From assembly GCF_018873765.1 (NCBI RefSeq), contig NC_057925.1, positions 4,046,927 to 4,110,926 on the forward strand: a stretch of 64,000 nt of DNA. The letters are read 5' to 3'. Below are positions 24,426-34,730 of the stretch, one piece after another. This stretch comes from Telopea speciosissima (lineage: Eukaryota > Streptophyta > Magnoliopsida > Proteales > Proteaceae). How positions within the stretch are numbered: the first letter of the stretch is position 1; every line of letters begins with the position of its first letter. The notes under the pieces were generated by a model. The model worked only from the letters and a program-made list of their open reading frames with translations, was not told the DNA's origin and did not search any database. A program made the position numbers and the translations under genes.

Positions 24426-24711
24426 TAGGGATGTAAACAGATCGGATTTGGCTCGGATAGTGCTATATCCGCATCCGCATCCGATTAACTTTCGGACGGA
24501 TTCGAATAGTGCTAAACAAATACGGACACGGATATGGATCAGATATTTTATCCATTTACATGTAAATATAGCTTTTCAAATAGTTATAGCCTATCCATAT
24601 CCGCATCCGTTTAGCTTGCGGATGGATTCAGATAGTGCTAATCTATCCGAAAGCTAAACAGATAAGGACACGGATACGGAAAAGGATTTTTGTTATTCAT
24701 TTACACCCCTA
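24426..24711. mobile_element. hAT-like MITE nested in the MULE
   Basis: Starts TAGGGATGTAAAC and ends ATTTACACCCCTA (inverted termini). Flanks TTTCAAGT and CTGCAAGT agree at six of eight positions, fitting the 8-bp hAT duplication. The interior has two inverted CATCCG/CGGATGGATTC modules. Confidence 0.65.
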
Positions 24712-24751
24712 CTGCAAGTACACCAAAAAAGGTACAATGCACCTTAAAATG

Positions 24752-24916
24752 TTCTTTTTTTTTTTTTGGTTCGGGAAACAGGAGGGGTATCCGACTTTAG
24801 GCCAACTAAATCCCCCCTGAGCTCGTACATGATCTCTGCACCATGCACGAATCAGGAGCTTTTGGGCTCTAGTGAATCTCAGGTGGGTGATCCCAAGAAA
24901 TTATGCAGCGACGAAG
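24752..24916 (-). mobile_element. 5'-truncated SINE nested in the MULE
   Basis: Begins with a poly(T) run (3' tail on the minus strand), then GGGGTATCCGACTTTAGGCC, shared with the full-length SINE at 31257-31500. Flanked by ACCTTAAAATG at 24741-24751 and 24917-24927. The tRNA-like head is missing. Confidence 0.82.
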
Positions 24917-25024
24917 ACCTTAAAATGCTTTTATTTAAAATACTTCCCCCAAGTACATGTGCACCGTCAGATGTATTTTTTTAGTGCAATTGAGAGTGTA
25001 CTTTACTTGAGGGGATAAAGATCC

Positions 25025-26815
25025 CTCAAATGGGCAAGTGGGATGTGAGCAGTCCTTTTCACACCATATTTTATTTTGTTTGATTCAAATCAATTCAATG
25101 CACCACCCTCCGTGACTGAAATTTGGTGGGTCACAGTGTCCCAGTGGCTCAGTGACACAATCATTTTCATTGGCAAGAAGATTTTGAGGAACACGCAGTT
25201 TTGGGGAATGGGACCACTGGACCTCTGCAGTAATTTCAAGTGACTGGAGAATCTACCATTGCTAATATACTGTTCTCACTCACAGATACTGCAACATCAC
25301 ATCCAATCACATGATTCTAGATTTTCCTTCACTGTGCGATTAAATAAAACTTTGCCCAGTTTTACCTGCAGCGTACCCTTTTTTTTTTTTTTGTTTTTTG
25401 ACAAAACCTGCAGCCTACCCGTGCAACCTCACACAGGCACCACATGTGAATTCCACCTGGATAGGGTGCTCGAGCAGTGGGTAGGGAGGTCATTTTACCC
25501 CTGTTTGTGTGAGGCTGTACGCCAATTACACAAGTAGACGTGTGTCAGCAGAGGATTGGAATCCTTTTATTTATGGGGAGAGGGATAGACACTGTGGTGT
25601 ATGACACCAATGCGATCGAGAGTTGTGTGGGGGTATCATATAAGAGGGTCAAAGGGGTCATTTTAAATGGGGAAAGAGAGATAGACATTGTGGGCACTAG
25701 CCTATGACACACCGACGGAGTGCGTAGCCTTTTCCCATATTTGGGATGATGTTACCTGATTGGGAGCGTAGCATATACTAATGTTTCCATGTCTATCTCT
25801 CTCTTTCCCTTATAAAATAAAAAGGCGAAAGTTCTTTGTCGGAGAGTGTGGCCTATGCCAGCACTCCCATGAGTCTATCTCTTTCCTCTCCATATAAAAA
25901 GACACATTTGCCCTCTTATTTTGAGGAGGAGAGAGATAGACACTACGCCAGTACTCCCAAATAGAGAATTACTTTCCAAAATAAAATTAGAAACCCCCTA
26001 TCGTGAGAGGAGAGAAATAGACTCAAGGAAAAATTTTTGTGAGCACCATCTTTTTCTATCTCTCGCTCTTTCTCACATGAAATAATCTCGTTACCCTTTG
26101 TATGAAACCATTCTGCTGTACCTCATTGGTGTGCTCTTCAATGCTGCTTGCTAGAGAACCCTCTCCCATTTATTTATTCATCCACTACATTTTATTGGTT
26201 TTTGATACCAAGATCCCATCTTATGAGTTAAAATAGACCAATGAACAAATTGGGAGGTGGGTTCGGTAATGTTAACAAAATGCAATGATTAATTTGTTAG
26301 ATGTACATATTTAAGTTTTCATGATCCAAGGAGGAGATTTATCTAATGTCTTCACTTTATAGTAAATTTTCAAGGGGGAAACTACTCAAAATGCCTCATT
26401 TGGAAAGGACTTTCAAAATGACATGTTTTCATTGTGCTATGTGGATAAGTGATGTAATGATTATGACTATTGGATAGAAAGGATCAGTTTCGATTAATCA
26501 CGTATCGAATTTCAGAACCTAATTTAATCAAATATTCTCTCATATCTCAACATGCATAACTAAATATATTCATACGTACATGCCTATGGAACTTCTACTA
26601 CTACTACTACTTTGAACTCTCCTGTATTCTTGGGTTTCTCAAAGGGATATTTTGCCTCTCCTAGTAAATTCTTTTTGGATTGAAGCCTTACATTTGATTA
26701 GAGGACCTTGAGATCTACCTATCTACAAAATTAGACCCCTTTTGCAGATTTTTATTTCCTACACACACTGGTTAGAAACTACCCAACTTGAAAGATCTCC
26801 CTTAAAAAATAATAA
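25025..26815. other. Intergenic with degenerate foldbacks and a short retro-insert
   Basis: ACCTGCAGCGTACCC (25364-25378) and ACCTGCAGCCTACCC (25406-25420) flank a 27-bp T-rich insert ending GACAAA. Between 25570 and 25985 several AGAGAGATAGACA.. and GAGTGTGGCCTATGCCAGCA blocks are decayed relatives of the MITE at 26816. No gene is seen. Confidence 0.6.
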
Positions 26816-26973
26816 GGGAAGCAGTTTCAGTTCGGGAGTGTGGCCTACGCCAGCATTCTCATGTGTCTATCTCTCTCCTCCTTAAAACAAGGGGGTAGGA
26901 TTGTCTTTTCATATGGGGAGGAGAAAGATAGTGCTGGCGTAGGCCACACTCCTGGACAGAGGTTTTTTTTCCC
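26816..26973. mobile_element. Foldback MITE, 158 bp
   Basis: GGGAGTGTGGCCTACGCCAG and CTGGCGTAGGCCACACTCC form a near-perfect 20-nt stem in arms of about 40 nt. Flanked by ATAATAA at 26809-26815 and 26974-26980. Confidence 0.82.
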
Positions 26974-27659
26974 ATAATAAAATTAAGCGAAAAAAATTCT
27001 CTGAGCTGCTAGGGCAGGGAATGCTAGCACCTCTCTCTCTCTCTCTCTCCTTCCTCACATGAAATGACTTTGCTGCCCTTCAACATATGGTCAATTCCAA
27101 TTTAATTAGAAACAGAGCTCGATTGATCTGAATCCAATTTCATATTTTGAATCCTAATCTTCAATGGTTTCTAATTTTTTCAGATAAACTAAACTTCATC
27201 AATGAGGAAATGGAATCCACAGAAGAGAAGGCCCTTTGGGTTACCATGCAGAGCAAACTTCCTCATTTCTTCACAAAAGTAGATTTCCACTTTGTCCCAG
27301 ATCGATGTCCCTAACAACTGTATTTCCTTTATGCCCTATACACTGAGTAACTCTTTAAGTATTAAAGAAGCAACGAGCTACTCCATCATGGATCAATATA
27401 ATGGATGTACCACCAACGAATGATCTATTTTGTTGCCAATTACTTACCATCAATTCATTACACAAACCACATCTCAAGATATTTTGATAGTTTTGATCAT
27501 TGGACAATACAATATGTTTACCTTTGATCATAGTTTTCATGGCGACCCAAGGCGTTGGAGGGTTGCTTAGGTGACAAGGCATCACCCCTAAGTGTTGTTA
27601 AGGTGTGCATTAATGACTATATGTAATATAGTAATGATAATTTTATTTAATTATTTTTA
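26974..27659. other. Intergenic, no gene seen
   Basis: Contains a (CT)n run near 27031 and, near 27530, TCATAGTTTTCATGGCGACC, a relic end of the CATAGTTGTCAAGG family found in the NF-YA intron. The ORFs are short and domain-free. Confidence 0.5.
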
Positions 27660-28055
27660 AGGTTTGCTCCTTATCTTCTCAGCTCAGTTGTCCAAGGGGA
27701 GGCAGTGGCAATCAGAACTGCATTGTCACATGCTACTGCTCTTGGATTCACACATCTTCTAGTTGAGTCTGATTGTAAGGAGATCATTGATTTGCTCTTG
27801 GAGGTGGTAGCGATAATCAATGACATTAGGCATCAATGTGCTTCTTTTGCATCAATTTCTTTCTCTTGTATTCCACGGGCTCTGAACGGTATTGCAGATG
27901 CCCTGGCAAGAAAGGCCTTGTCTATCATGTGTATGACAGATTGGCCAAATTCCATTCCTTGACTTCATAGACTTTGTGTATTTGAAACTAATGGCTTTAC
28001 ACATGGTTCTCAATTTCATTAAATCTATTTTTCACAAAAAAAAAAAAAGAAAAAA
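27660..28055 (+). pseudogene. LINE 3' end: RNase H-like domain and poly(A)
   Basis: The frame 27696-27963 encodes an RNase H-like (RVT_3) C-terminal part: GEAVAIRTALSHA, LLVESDCKEIIDLL and a PRALNGIADALARKAL ending typical of plant non-LTR elements. A 3' UTR of about 75 bases precedes poly(A) at 28036-28055. Everything upstream of this domain is lost, the usual 5' truncation. I could not find a target duplication. Confidence 0.8.
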
Positions 28056-28520
28056 TCAATATAATTATGTTAGTAATAGCCCAATATGAGAAAACTAATA
28101 TTTACTGAAAAAAAGACATAAGATATAATATAAATATATTCATCAAAAAACAAAGTAATAATATAAATCAACGTAAACTCGGTAAGTTTCAACAAATTTT
28201 GCGAAACCAAACAAAATATTTTGGTTTTACAGGCTATCAAAATGAAACAGCATGTCATACTAAAAGGTTACAATTAATTATTCAAATTCTTAGAGATAAA
28301 TTCCATACTTCAGTCGGTACTATTCAAAGCCTTTAGTATCGATTCCATACTATGAGCAAAATGGGTCGAATTGCTCATTTTGTCTGGTTTTAGTAGTGAA
28401 GGTTAAAAACCTCAATTTATGTTCTTTCTTGGTCAAATACTATTGTATAAGATTGAAACAAGTTTTTGGACAATAGAGAAATGCACTGGAAGCGATGATT
28501 TATTGTGTTGTTGGAAGATT

Positions 28521-29550
28521 TGTGTAAAATTCAAAGTTGGAGGTATATCATTTTGCCCCAAAACTATTTTTTGTCAAAAAAAAAAAAGGTTAAATACTTT
28601 GTAGTTGGTGTCAAGGTTCCAAGTTTTTGTTTATAGAATGCATATAATATACACTACCAATCTATAATCCGAAGTCAAACTACCATTTTGAATGTGATTT
28701 TTTAAATCTAAGGGTCTTAGTATGTTTGGAAGACCTAAAATAAAATGTCCTAGAAGTTTTCAGGATTTAATTTGAAAAAAAATTTAGAAGTTTTGACCAA
28801 AAGTTTGGTTTTAGTGACCAAGTTGGAGGTATATCAAAGTTGTGTAAAATTCAAAGTTGGAGGTATATCATTTTTCCCCAAAACTATTTTTCGTCAAAAA
28901 AATATAAAAAAAAAGGATAAATACTTTGTAGTTGGTGTCAAGGTTCCAAGTTTTTGTTTAAAGAATGCATATAATATACACTATCAACCTATAATCCGAA
29001 GTCAAACTACCATTTTGGATGTAATTTTTCAAATCTAAGGGTCTTTGTATGTTTGGAAGACCTAAAATAAAGTGTCCTAGAAGTTTTCAGGACTTAATTT
29101 GACTATTTGGCCACTGAAACCAACCATCGAAACTTGCAGAAAAAAAAATTAGAAGTTTTGACCAAAAGTTTGGTTTTATTGACCAAGTTGGACGTATATC
29201 AAAGTTGTGTAAAATTCAAAGTTGGAGGTATATCATTTTTCCCCAAAACTATTTTTCCTCAAAAATAAAACGAAGGATAAATACTTTGTAGTTGGTGTCA
29301 AGGTTCCAAATTTTTGTTTATAGAATGCATATAATATACACCACCAACCTATAATCCGAAGTCAAACTATCATTTTGGATGTAATTTTTTTAAATCTAAG
29401 GGTCTTAGTATGTTTGGAAGACCTATAAATAAAGTGTCCTAGAAGTTTTCAGGACTTAATTTGACTATTTGGCCATTGAAACCAACCATCGAAACTTACA
29501 GAAAAAAAATTAGACGTTTTGACCAAAAGTTTGGTTTTAGTGACCAAGTC
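28521..29550. repeat. Three-copy tandem repeat, ~320-365 bp unit
   Basis: TGTGTAAAATTCAAAGTTGG starts at 28521, 28841 and 29206. Each copy runs through TTTGTAGTTGGTGTCAAGG, ATAATCCGAAGTCAAACTA and GACCAAAAGTTTGGTTTTA. Copy 1 lacks a ~45-bp block (GACTATTTGGCCACTGAAACC...) present in copies 2 and 3. The copies are close in sequence, so amplification is fairly recent. No coding potential. Confidence 0.9.
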
Positions 29551-30735
29551 TCGAAACTGAAACCTACAACCTTGCTTTGTACAAGTTTGGTAGCGCCAAA
29601 GACTTTCCTACATTAACAAGTCTTAAAAAATGATACACATTTTTTTTAAACCGAAGGAAAATTAATTACTTGAACGCGTGAGATACAACAGTCATCCCTT
29701 AACGATGTTGACCTTGATTAAGGATTGATATAATAAGCCTCGGACAGGCGTAAAACAAAAAGTGTTCTAAAAGACATCATAAAACCATATTTTTGCTATG
29801 TAATATCTTACCCATGTTTATTACTGAAAAAAAATACATATATCTTACCCATGTAGGATCTAACAAAGGAGGCAGAAATGACTATCCTACCCCTTGCTTG
29901 AACACATTGCTCGAGGTGGGGTCCACGTGGGATCCACGTGGGATCCACTTCCCTCTATTAGATGTACTTGACGTCAAGTACGAGCAATGTAATTGAGAGG
30001 ATAAAAATTCTGTTATGTGACCATAACAACCGGTAAGGTGAGTTGCTATGGCTTTGCTAACCTCACAGAATATGTGAGGCAAGTCACTCACCACGCGATA
30101 TAAACCTACACGTTTAAAATGATCCTTTGGCGTAGTGGTGGGAAACCCCCTATAATCAGGGTTTTAAGAATCGAGAATTGGATCAATGAATTAGTTAATA
30201 TGTATCAAAATCAGTTGTGATTGATCTCGATTCTGATCGATCCAATATGATCGATTCACACCCAAAATCCTTAGAAATTCTTTATTTTTGGATGCAAGGA
30301 CTGATTCCGATTCAATCTGGATCGAAATCATCACTGACCGATTTCATCTCTGTTTCCACGTTTTAAAACACTGCCAAAAGTTAGAAGAATAGAAAGTAAA
30401 TGTTATTTTTCTACTTGGTTATTAGGCTAGTGAGGCTCACATGATTTGGGAAACTAGCATTTTGTAAGCCGTTTTGAGGCATTGCAATTTTTTGGGCTGG
30501 GCCTACTGAAAGGTACAAGGACTGATACCGATACCAATCCGGACCGGCTGGTATAGTCTTGGATTGATCAATTTTACCATTATTTTTCATTAAAATTTAT
30601 TTTTTGACAATTTTACCCTTGATTCAATGATGATACCCGATCTAGGATTGGTCAGTTATCGATATCGGTTTCAATTAATACTTTTACGATCCGGTAGATC
30701 CGATACCAATACCTCAATCCATAGTCCTGACCACT
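29551..30735. other. Intergenic; G-box/TGACGTCA hairpin and GATC-rich patches
   Basis: After the tandem repeat there is a hairpin-like region (29885-30010), then GATTGATC/CGATCC-rich patches at 30175-30365 and 30515-30725. No gene is seen. Confidence 0.5.
29924..29981. promoter_or_regulatory. Cluster of two G-boxes and a palindromic TGACGTCA site
   Basis: CACGTG at 29924-29929 and 29935-29940 is followed by an 18-bp perfect palindrome GTACTTGACGTCAAGTAC at 29964-29981 with a TGACGTCA core (bZIP-type). It sits inside an inverted repeat (CATTGCTCG / CGAGCAATG), so it may simply be part of a MITE. No gene start is near. Confidence 0.3.
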
Positions 30736-31256
30736 GTTAGCAAAAACACGTTTAAAACGGAGTTTTCCGTTTTAAACATTTTTATCGTTTTAAACACATT
30801 TTGTCATATGTTGTCCAAACATACGAAAAAAAAAGGGCAAACGGCAAGCATTCCCGTTTTAAACGCGTTTAAAATACGTTTCCGTTTTTTTGATGTTTTT
30901 TAAGACCTTGAATTTAAGTGACCATATCTCTCTCTCCCAAACTTGGATCGGGCTGATTCTTTCACTAACGTAAAGATGACTCGAAGGGCTACATTTTTCA
31001 TGCTATCACTTTCAACTCAAGGTCAATGCACGGATATCGAAATTAGAAGCATGTATTTCAATAAAAATTTCTTAATTTATGTGAGCCTTTTTTTGGTTAC
31101 GTATTTTTGAAATATGAATGTTTAAAACCTGTACTGTCCGTTTTCCGTTGTTTATCATTCTCTGTTTTTTTTTACTGTTCGTTTGTAAGTTTTTACCGTT
31201 TAAAATCCGTACCATAATACTCCGTTTGTTTGCCGTTCTCTTTTTTGCTAACTACA
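30736..31256. mobile_element. Possible DNA element with GTTAGCAAAAA ends, rich in CGTTTTAAAC
   Basis: Left GTTAGCAAAAACACG and AAACGGAG pair with right CTCCGTTTGTTTGCCG and TTTTTTGCTAAC. The interior repeats CCGTTTTAAAC / GTTTAAAACG. Similar text recurs at 31540-31620 and 32925-33010. No target duplication found; the class is unknown. Confidence 0.4.
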
Positions 31257-31500
31257 ATTTTGGAATTTTTTTTTTTTTTTAGAGACGAGGGGTATCCGAC
31301 TTTAGGCCAACTATATCCCCCCTTGGGCTTGTACATGACCCCCGCGCCACGCACGAACCGGGAGCTTCTGGGCCCTAGTGAGCCTCAGGCTGGTGGCCCC
31401 AAGAAATTATGCAACGACGAAGGTTTGATCACGAGACCTCACTTCCTGAGGCGGAGTCTCATGTCCCCTCCAAGCCAGTTGCGTTAACCGCTTGGAGTTA
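31257..31500 (-). mobile_element. Full-length tRNA-derived SINE
   Basis: Flanked by a perfect 12-bp duplication TTGCTAACTACA (31245-31256 and 31501-31512). On the minus strand it starts AACTCCAAGCGGTTAACG. It has an A-box-like AACGCAACTGG and a B-box GATCAAACC matching GWTCRANNC, and ends in poly(A), seen as the T-run after 31264. A second, 5'-truncated copy lies at 24752-24916. Confidence 0.9.
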
Positions 31501-31689
31501 TTGCTAACTACAGTTGGTTAAAACACTTCTAAAATGTCGTTTTTTTACCGTTTTAAATGCACTCGATTGAACTTGGCGTTTAAAACGCCAAAAGACGGGT
31601 TCGTTAGAACTTGGCGATTAAATCGTGTTTGCATTTTTTTGAATTTTTGGATTTACACTATTGCCCCGCATTTTAAACCCGTTTTTTGC

Positions 31690-32102
31690 CCCTTCTTTTG
31701 GTCTCTGTCATCCTTTCTTCTTCGAGCTTCAATACCAGAGACAGACAACCAAACCCTAGCAACCTGCAAGTGTTCAAATCTTCCAAGCCGCCGGCCACCC
31801 TCGCCCCTTCCCTTCATACGTCGTTCGGTCCTTGCAGCACTGGTGCTGAAAGGAAAAAAAAAAATGAGAGTCTTCTGTTGGCGGCAGCTTCAATCGAAAG
31901 GAAAAAAATGGGAGTTTTAACTTTGGTCTGTAGAAGCTCTGGCGAGGAATGGAATGCAAAGCATCTCGGTGATCTTGAAGTTTCGTATTCATAGACCTAT
32001 TAGTTGCAGAGAAAGCTTGTTCACGCAGCTCTCTCCAGTGATTCTTTTGGAGGATTTCAGTCTTCTTTCTCGATTATCACACCATATTCGGGCGTCTTTC
32101 AG
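31690..32102 (+). other. Candidate first (5' UTR) exon of the PRP22 gene
   Basis: CT-rich leader-like sequence with a telo-box-like AAACCCTAG near 31751 ends at a good donor TCTTTCAG|GTGAGG (32102/32103). The helicase ATG is preceded three bases earlier by an acceptor (TTCCAG at 36045), so a 5' UTR intron is required somewhere upstream. An alternative leader is the CT-rich segment near 33080-33190. Unproven without transcripts. Confidence 0.35.
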
Positions 32103-33337
32103 GTGAGGATAATGAAAACTTGTTTCTGAATCACTTTCACAATATTAATTTCACAGGGTCTTGTGGGGATGATTGTTTATCTTTACTCATTCATCTCTTA
32201 GTTAGGGTTTTATTGTTGGATGCCCTCTACTTTTCTGGTTTTATTGTTAAATGCCCTCTACTTAATCCATTAAATATTTGTTTTTGGTCAAGTCTCCTCC
32301 TCAGAATTTTTCAAGTCCCAGTATTCAGATCGTAATTTCGAAAGAAATATATTGATACTCTTATTTTTAACCCTGAAAGGAAGTTTTATGAGACTCTCTG
32401 ATGGATCCTTGTCTGGTACCAAACTAGACCAATCTAATCTGTCATATATAGTTGATCAGCTGACCCATTAGGAGTAGCGAGCTTTTGCTCAATGGATGAA
32501 CCAATCCTTTGTTCAGATACACTGATCCGTACTGATAAGGATCATTACCGCCTGGGAACGAAACTGATCTTTTAAATCGTTCACTGAAAACTTGAGGCGT
32601 ATCACTGTGTTGTATGATAATCAGATAATCAGATGTGCAAATAAAACACCCATAAATCATGACAGTGGTATTTACATGTGAAATAACCAAAACCAAGTCA
32701 TCTCATTCATATAACATGTATTTTGAATATCCTAGTAGTAAGATGATTGGAATCTGAAATATAGTTGAGTTAGGATCCCTCTTCTGCATTAGAAAGAGGT
32801 TCATGAACATTGTTCTTGTTAAGCATCACCCCATAGGTAAGAATTTTGTAATTATGGACAATGTAACAGTATCTGGAACATAGTAAAAATACTTATGGTA
32901 CATGTGTTTATGATTTAAAAAAAACACGTTTTTTTTTATGGAAGAATGCATTCATATGAAAAAATACACGGTTTTTATAGCGCCAAATATTAAACGCGTA
33001 TAATACGTTTCAAATGTATAATATGCTTTAAAAAACTTTATTTGATAAATAAAAAAAGGGAAAACAAAATCAAAACGCCAAACCCCTAAATCCTGATTCG
33101 TTCACCCATTTCCCCTTCTTCTTTCTCTGGAGTCGGGGTTCAAACCATAATCCTGATTTCGTTCTTCCTTTGTGCTGGCAACGGTTGCAATGGCTAGTGC
33201 CCTGTGATTACAGGGGCGAGTCTCCGTCTAAGGGGATTGAGTCAACCCCCTTCCTCTTCTCCGTTTTTGACAGTACCTGTGATTGCAGCAGCAGCGGCCC
33301 CACAGTCTCCAGTGTATTGCAGCGGCTCCTCTCTCTT

Positions 33338-33537
33338 GGATCTGGCTTCTCTCCTGCGAGCCCAGCACCCAGAGGGTGCCCAGGGAGGCATCCAACTGCC
33401 CTGGGCTGCTAGGCACGAGGGGATGTGTGCCTGCATGGGGCCCGGTGCACATCCCGCCGCGCCCAGCAGCCCAGGGCCGTTAGATGCCTCCCTGGACACC
33501 CTCCGGGCACTGGGCTCACAGGAGAGGAGCCAAATCC
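33338..33537. mobile_element. GC-rich foldback element, 200 bp
   Basis: Outer arms GGATCTGGCTTCTCTCCTG and CAGGAGAGGAGCCAAATCC pair, as do GAGGCATCCAACTGCCCTGG and GCCCAGGGCCGTTAGATGCC. CT-repeat sequence lies on both sides, which hides any target duplication. It stands out from the AT-rich surroundings. Confidence 0.75.
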
Positions 33538-34102
33538 CTCTCTCTCTCTCTCTCTTGTTGCATTGAGAAACTACTGCTTTTTATTGTGGATCTCCATCTA
33601 TGTAATTTCCATCTCATTCCAGTCAACTACATTTCCTTTGATGGACTTGAGCTCGTGGAAGGGCTTGCTATGGTTGAATCTAGCAATAACAAGTATCAAT
33701 CACTCAAATTTCAACTGATTTCAAAAGTGAAGGATAAAGGATGGTTAACCAGTTTTGTTATGGGCTAAAACAAAGGTTTAATATGTGCTGGTTTTATAAT
33801 GAACTTTTGGATGTTTCTGCTGGTTTTTACTGCTATCTTACCACTGATTTTATCCGATTTTCTTGGAAAAGATGGGCAGCTATTGACTCTGTATCTATGG
33901 CCTCTTCCAGTATTCCTGATCTGGGGGTGGGTCATTTCATTCAAATGGCTGCTAGCTGTTTCAGGTGTCTGCTAGAGGTCAATCCATTATGGCCTCTTAA
34001 TCTTATTTTTAAATACTGCTCTAAGTGAAGCTCAAATATGTGTACTTCGAAAGCAAAAGGAACCAACAGAAGCTTTCAATAATCAAATAATATATATGTA
34101 GG

Positions 34103-34730
34103 TGATGTAGATAGGTCACTGAAGGGGCTTATTTTATTGGAAAGAAGTCTTGGGTTGGGTTATGTATGTGTTGGGCCTTTGATCCCATGGGTTTTCTTTG
34201 TAATGGGACACTTTAATGGTCTAAAACATGTGTAGAAAGTAGAAAAACGGGATTTACTTCATTAATTTGGTTAGAGTCATGTTTTGAGTCAATTTCATTC
34301 ATTATTTTAATTTCCTAGTCAATTTACGTTATTAGTTAAGGATTGAGTTAAGTTTTTCCTTTTTAGTGTTTGAGTCAGTTTTTTGAGTCTTCTAAATAAG
34401 TTTGTAAAGGGCTACAGCCTTGTACACAAATTTACTTAATTAGATTGAAAAAATAACATAACTTTGTGCTTTGAGAGAGAGTATGGTGAGAGACCAAAAT
34501 ACGGTGAGAAGCCGTGGGTGAGTGACCCGAGTTTGAGCCTTTGAGGGAGACTACCCTATCTTCTTCTTTCTCTTCATCGAATTCTTGTTTTTTATTTTAT
34601 TTTATTTTTTGAAGTTTCCTGCAAATCTGAGAACAGATCGAAGTATTTACTGTTGCGATCCTCATGTGGACTAGTTATCACTTGTAATTAATCTCCATTA
34701 GTAGGACTCTGTCCATGTCTACAAACACTC
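34103..34730 (+). repeat. LTR-like segment starting TGATGTAGAT
   Basis: Starts TGATGTAGATAGGTC, like two other LTR candidates (46074 and 53499 on the minus strand). Contains TTAGTTAAGGATTGAG/GTTTGAGTCAG text, a TATA-like TCTAAATAAG and a U5-like tail. No adjacent internal domain or primer-binding site is visible, so it is probably a solo LTR. The right end is uncertain. Confidence 0.4.

Larger units (their letters stand above)
24389..25024. mobile_element. MULE-like MITE hosting two nested insertions
   Basis: Ends pair: TTTTTATCACCTCAAGTACAG at the left and TACTTGAGGGGATAAAGATCC at the right. Nine-base flanks CTCCAATGG (24380-24388) and CTCAAATGG (25025-25033) differ at one position. Without its nested elements the core is about 165-180 bp, close to the size of the MITE at 8039-8214, whose GATAAAGATCC terminus it shares. 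Nested inside are an hAT-like MITE and a truncated SINE. Confidence 0.8.

Noticed and set aside
28521..29550. Possible CRISPR-like array from regularly spaced repeats
   Set aside because: Units are 320-365 bp and similar throughout, with no short repeat/unique spacer pattern; plant tandem repeat.
33170..33768. Six overlapping ORFs of 66-120 codons in a GC-rich stretch
   Set aside because: Open frames on both strands come from low stop frequency in the GC-rich inverted repeat; no domain or splice logic.
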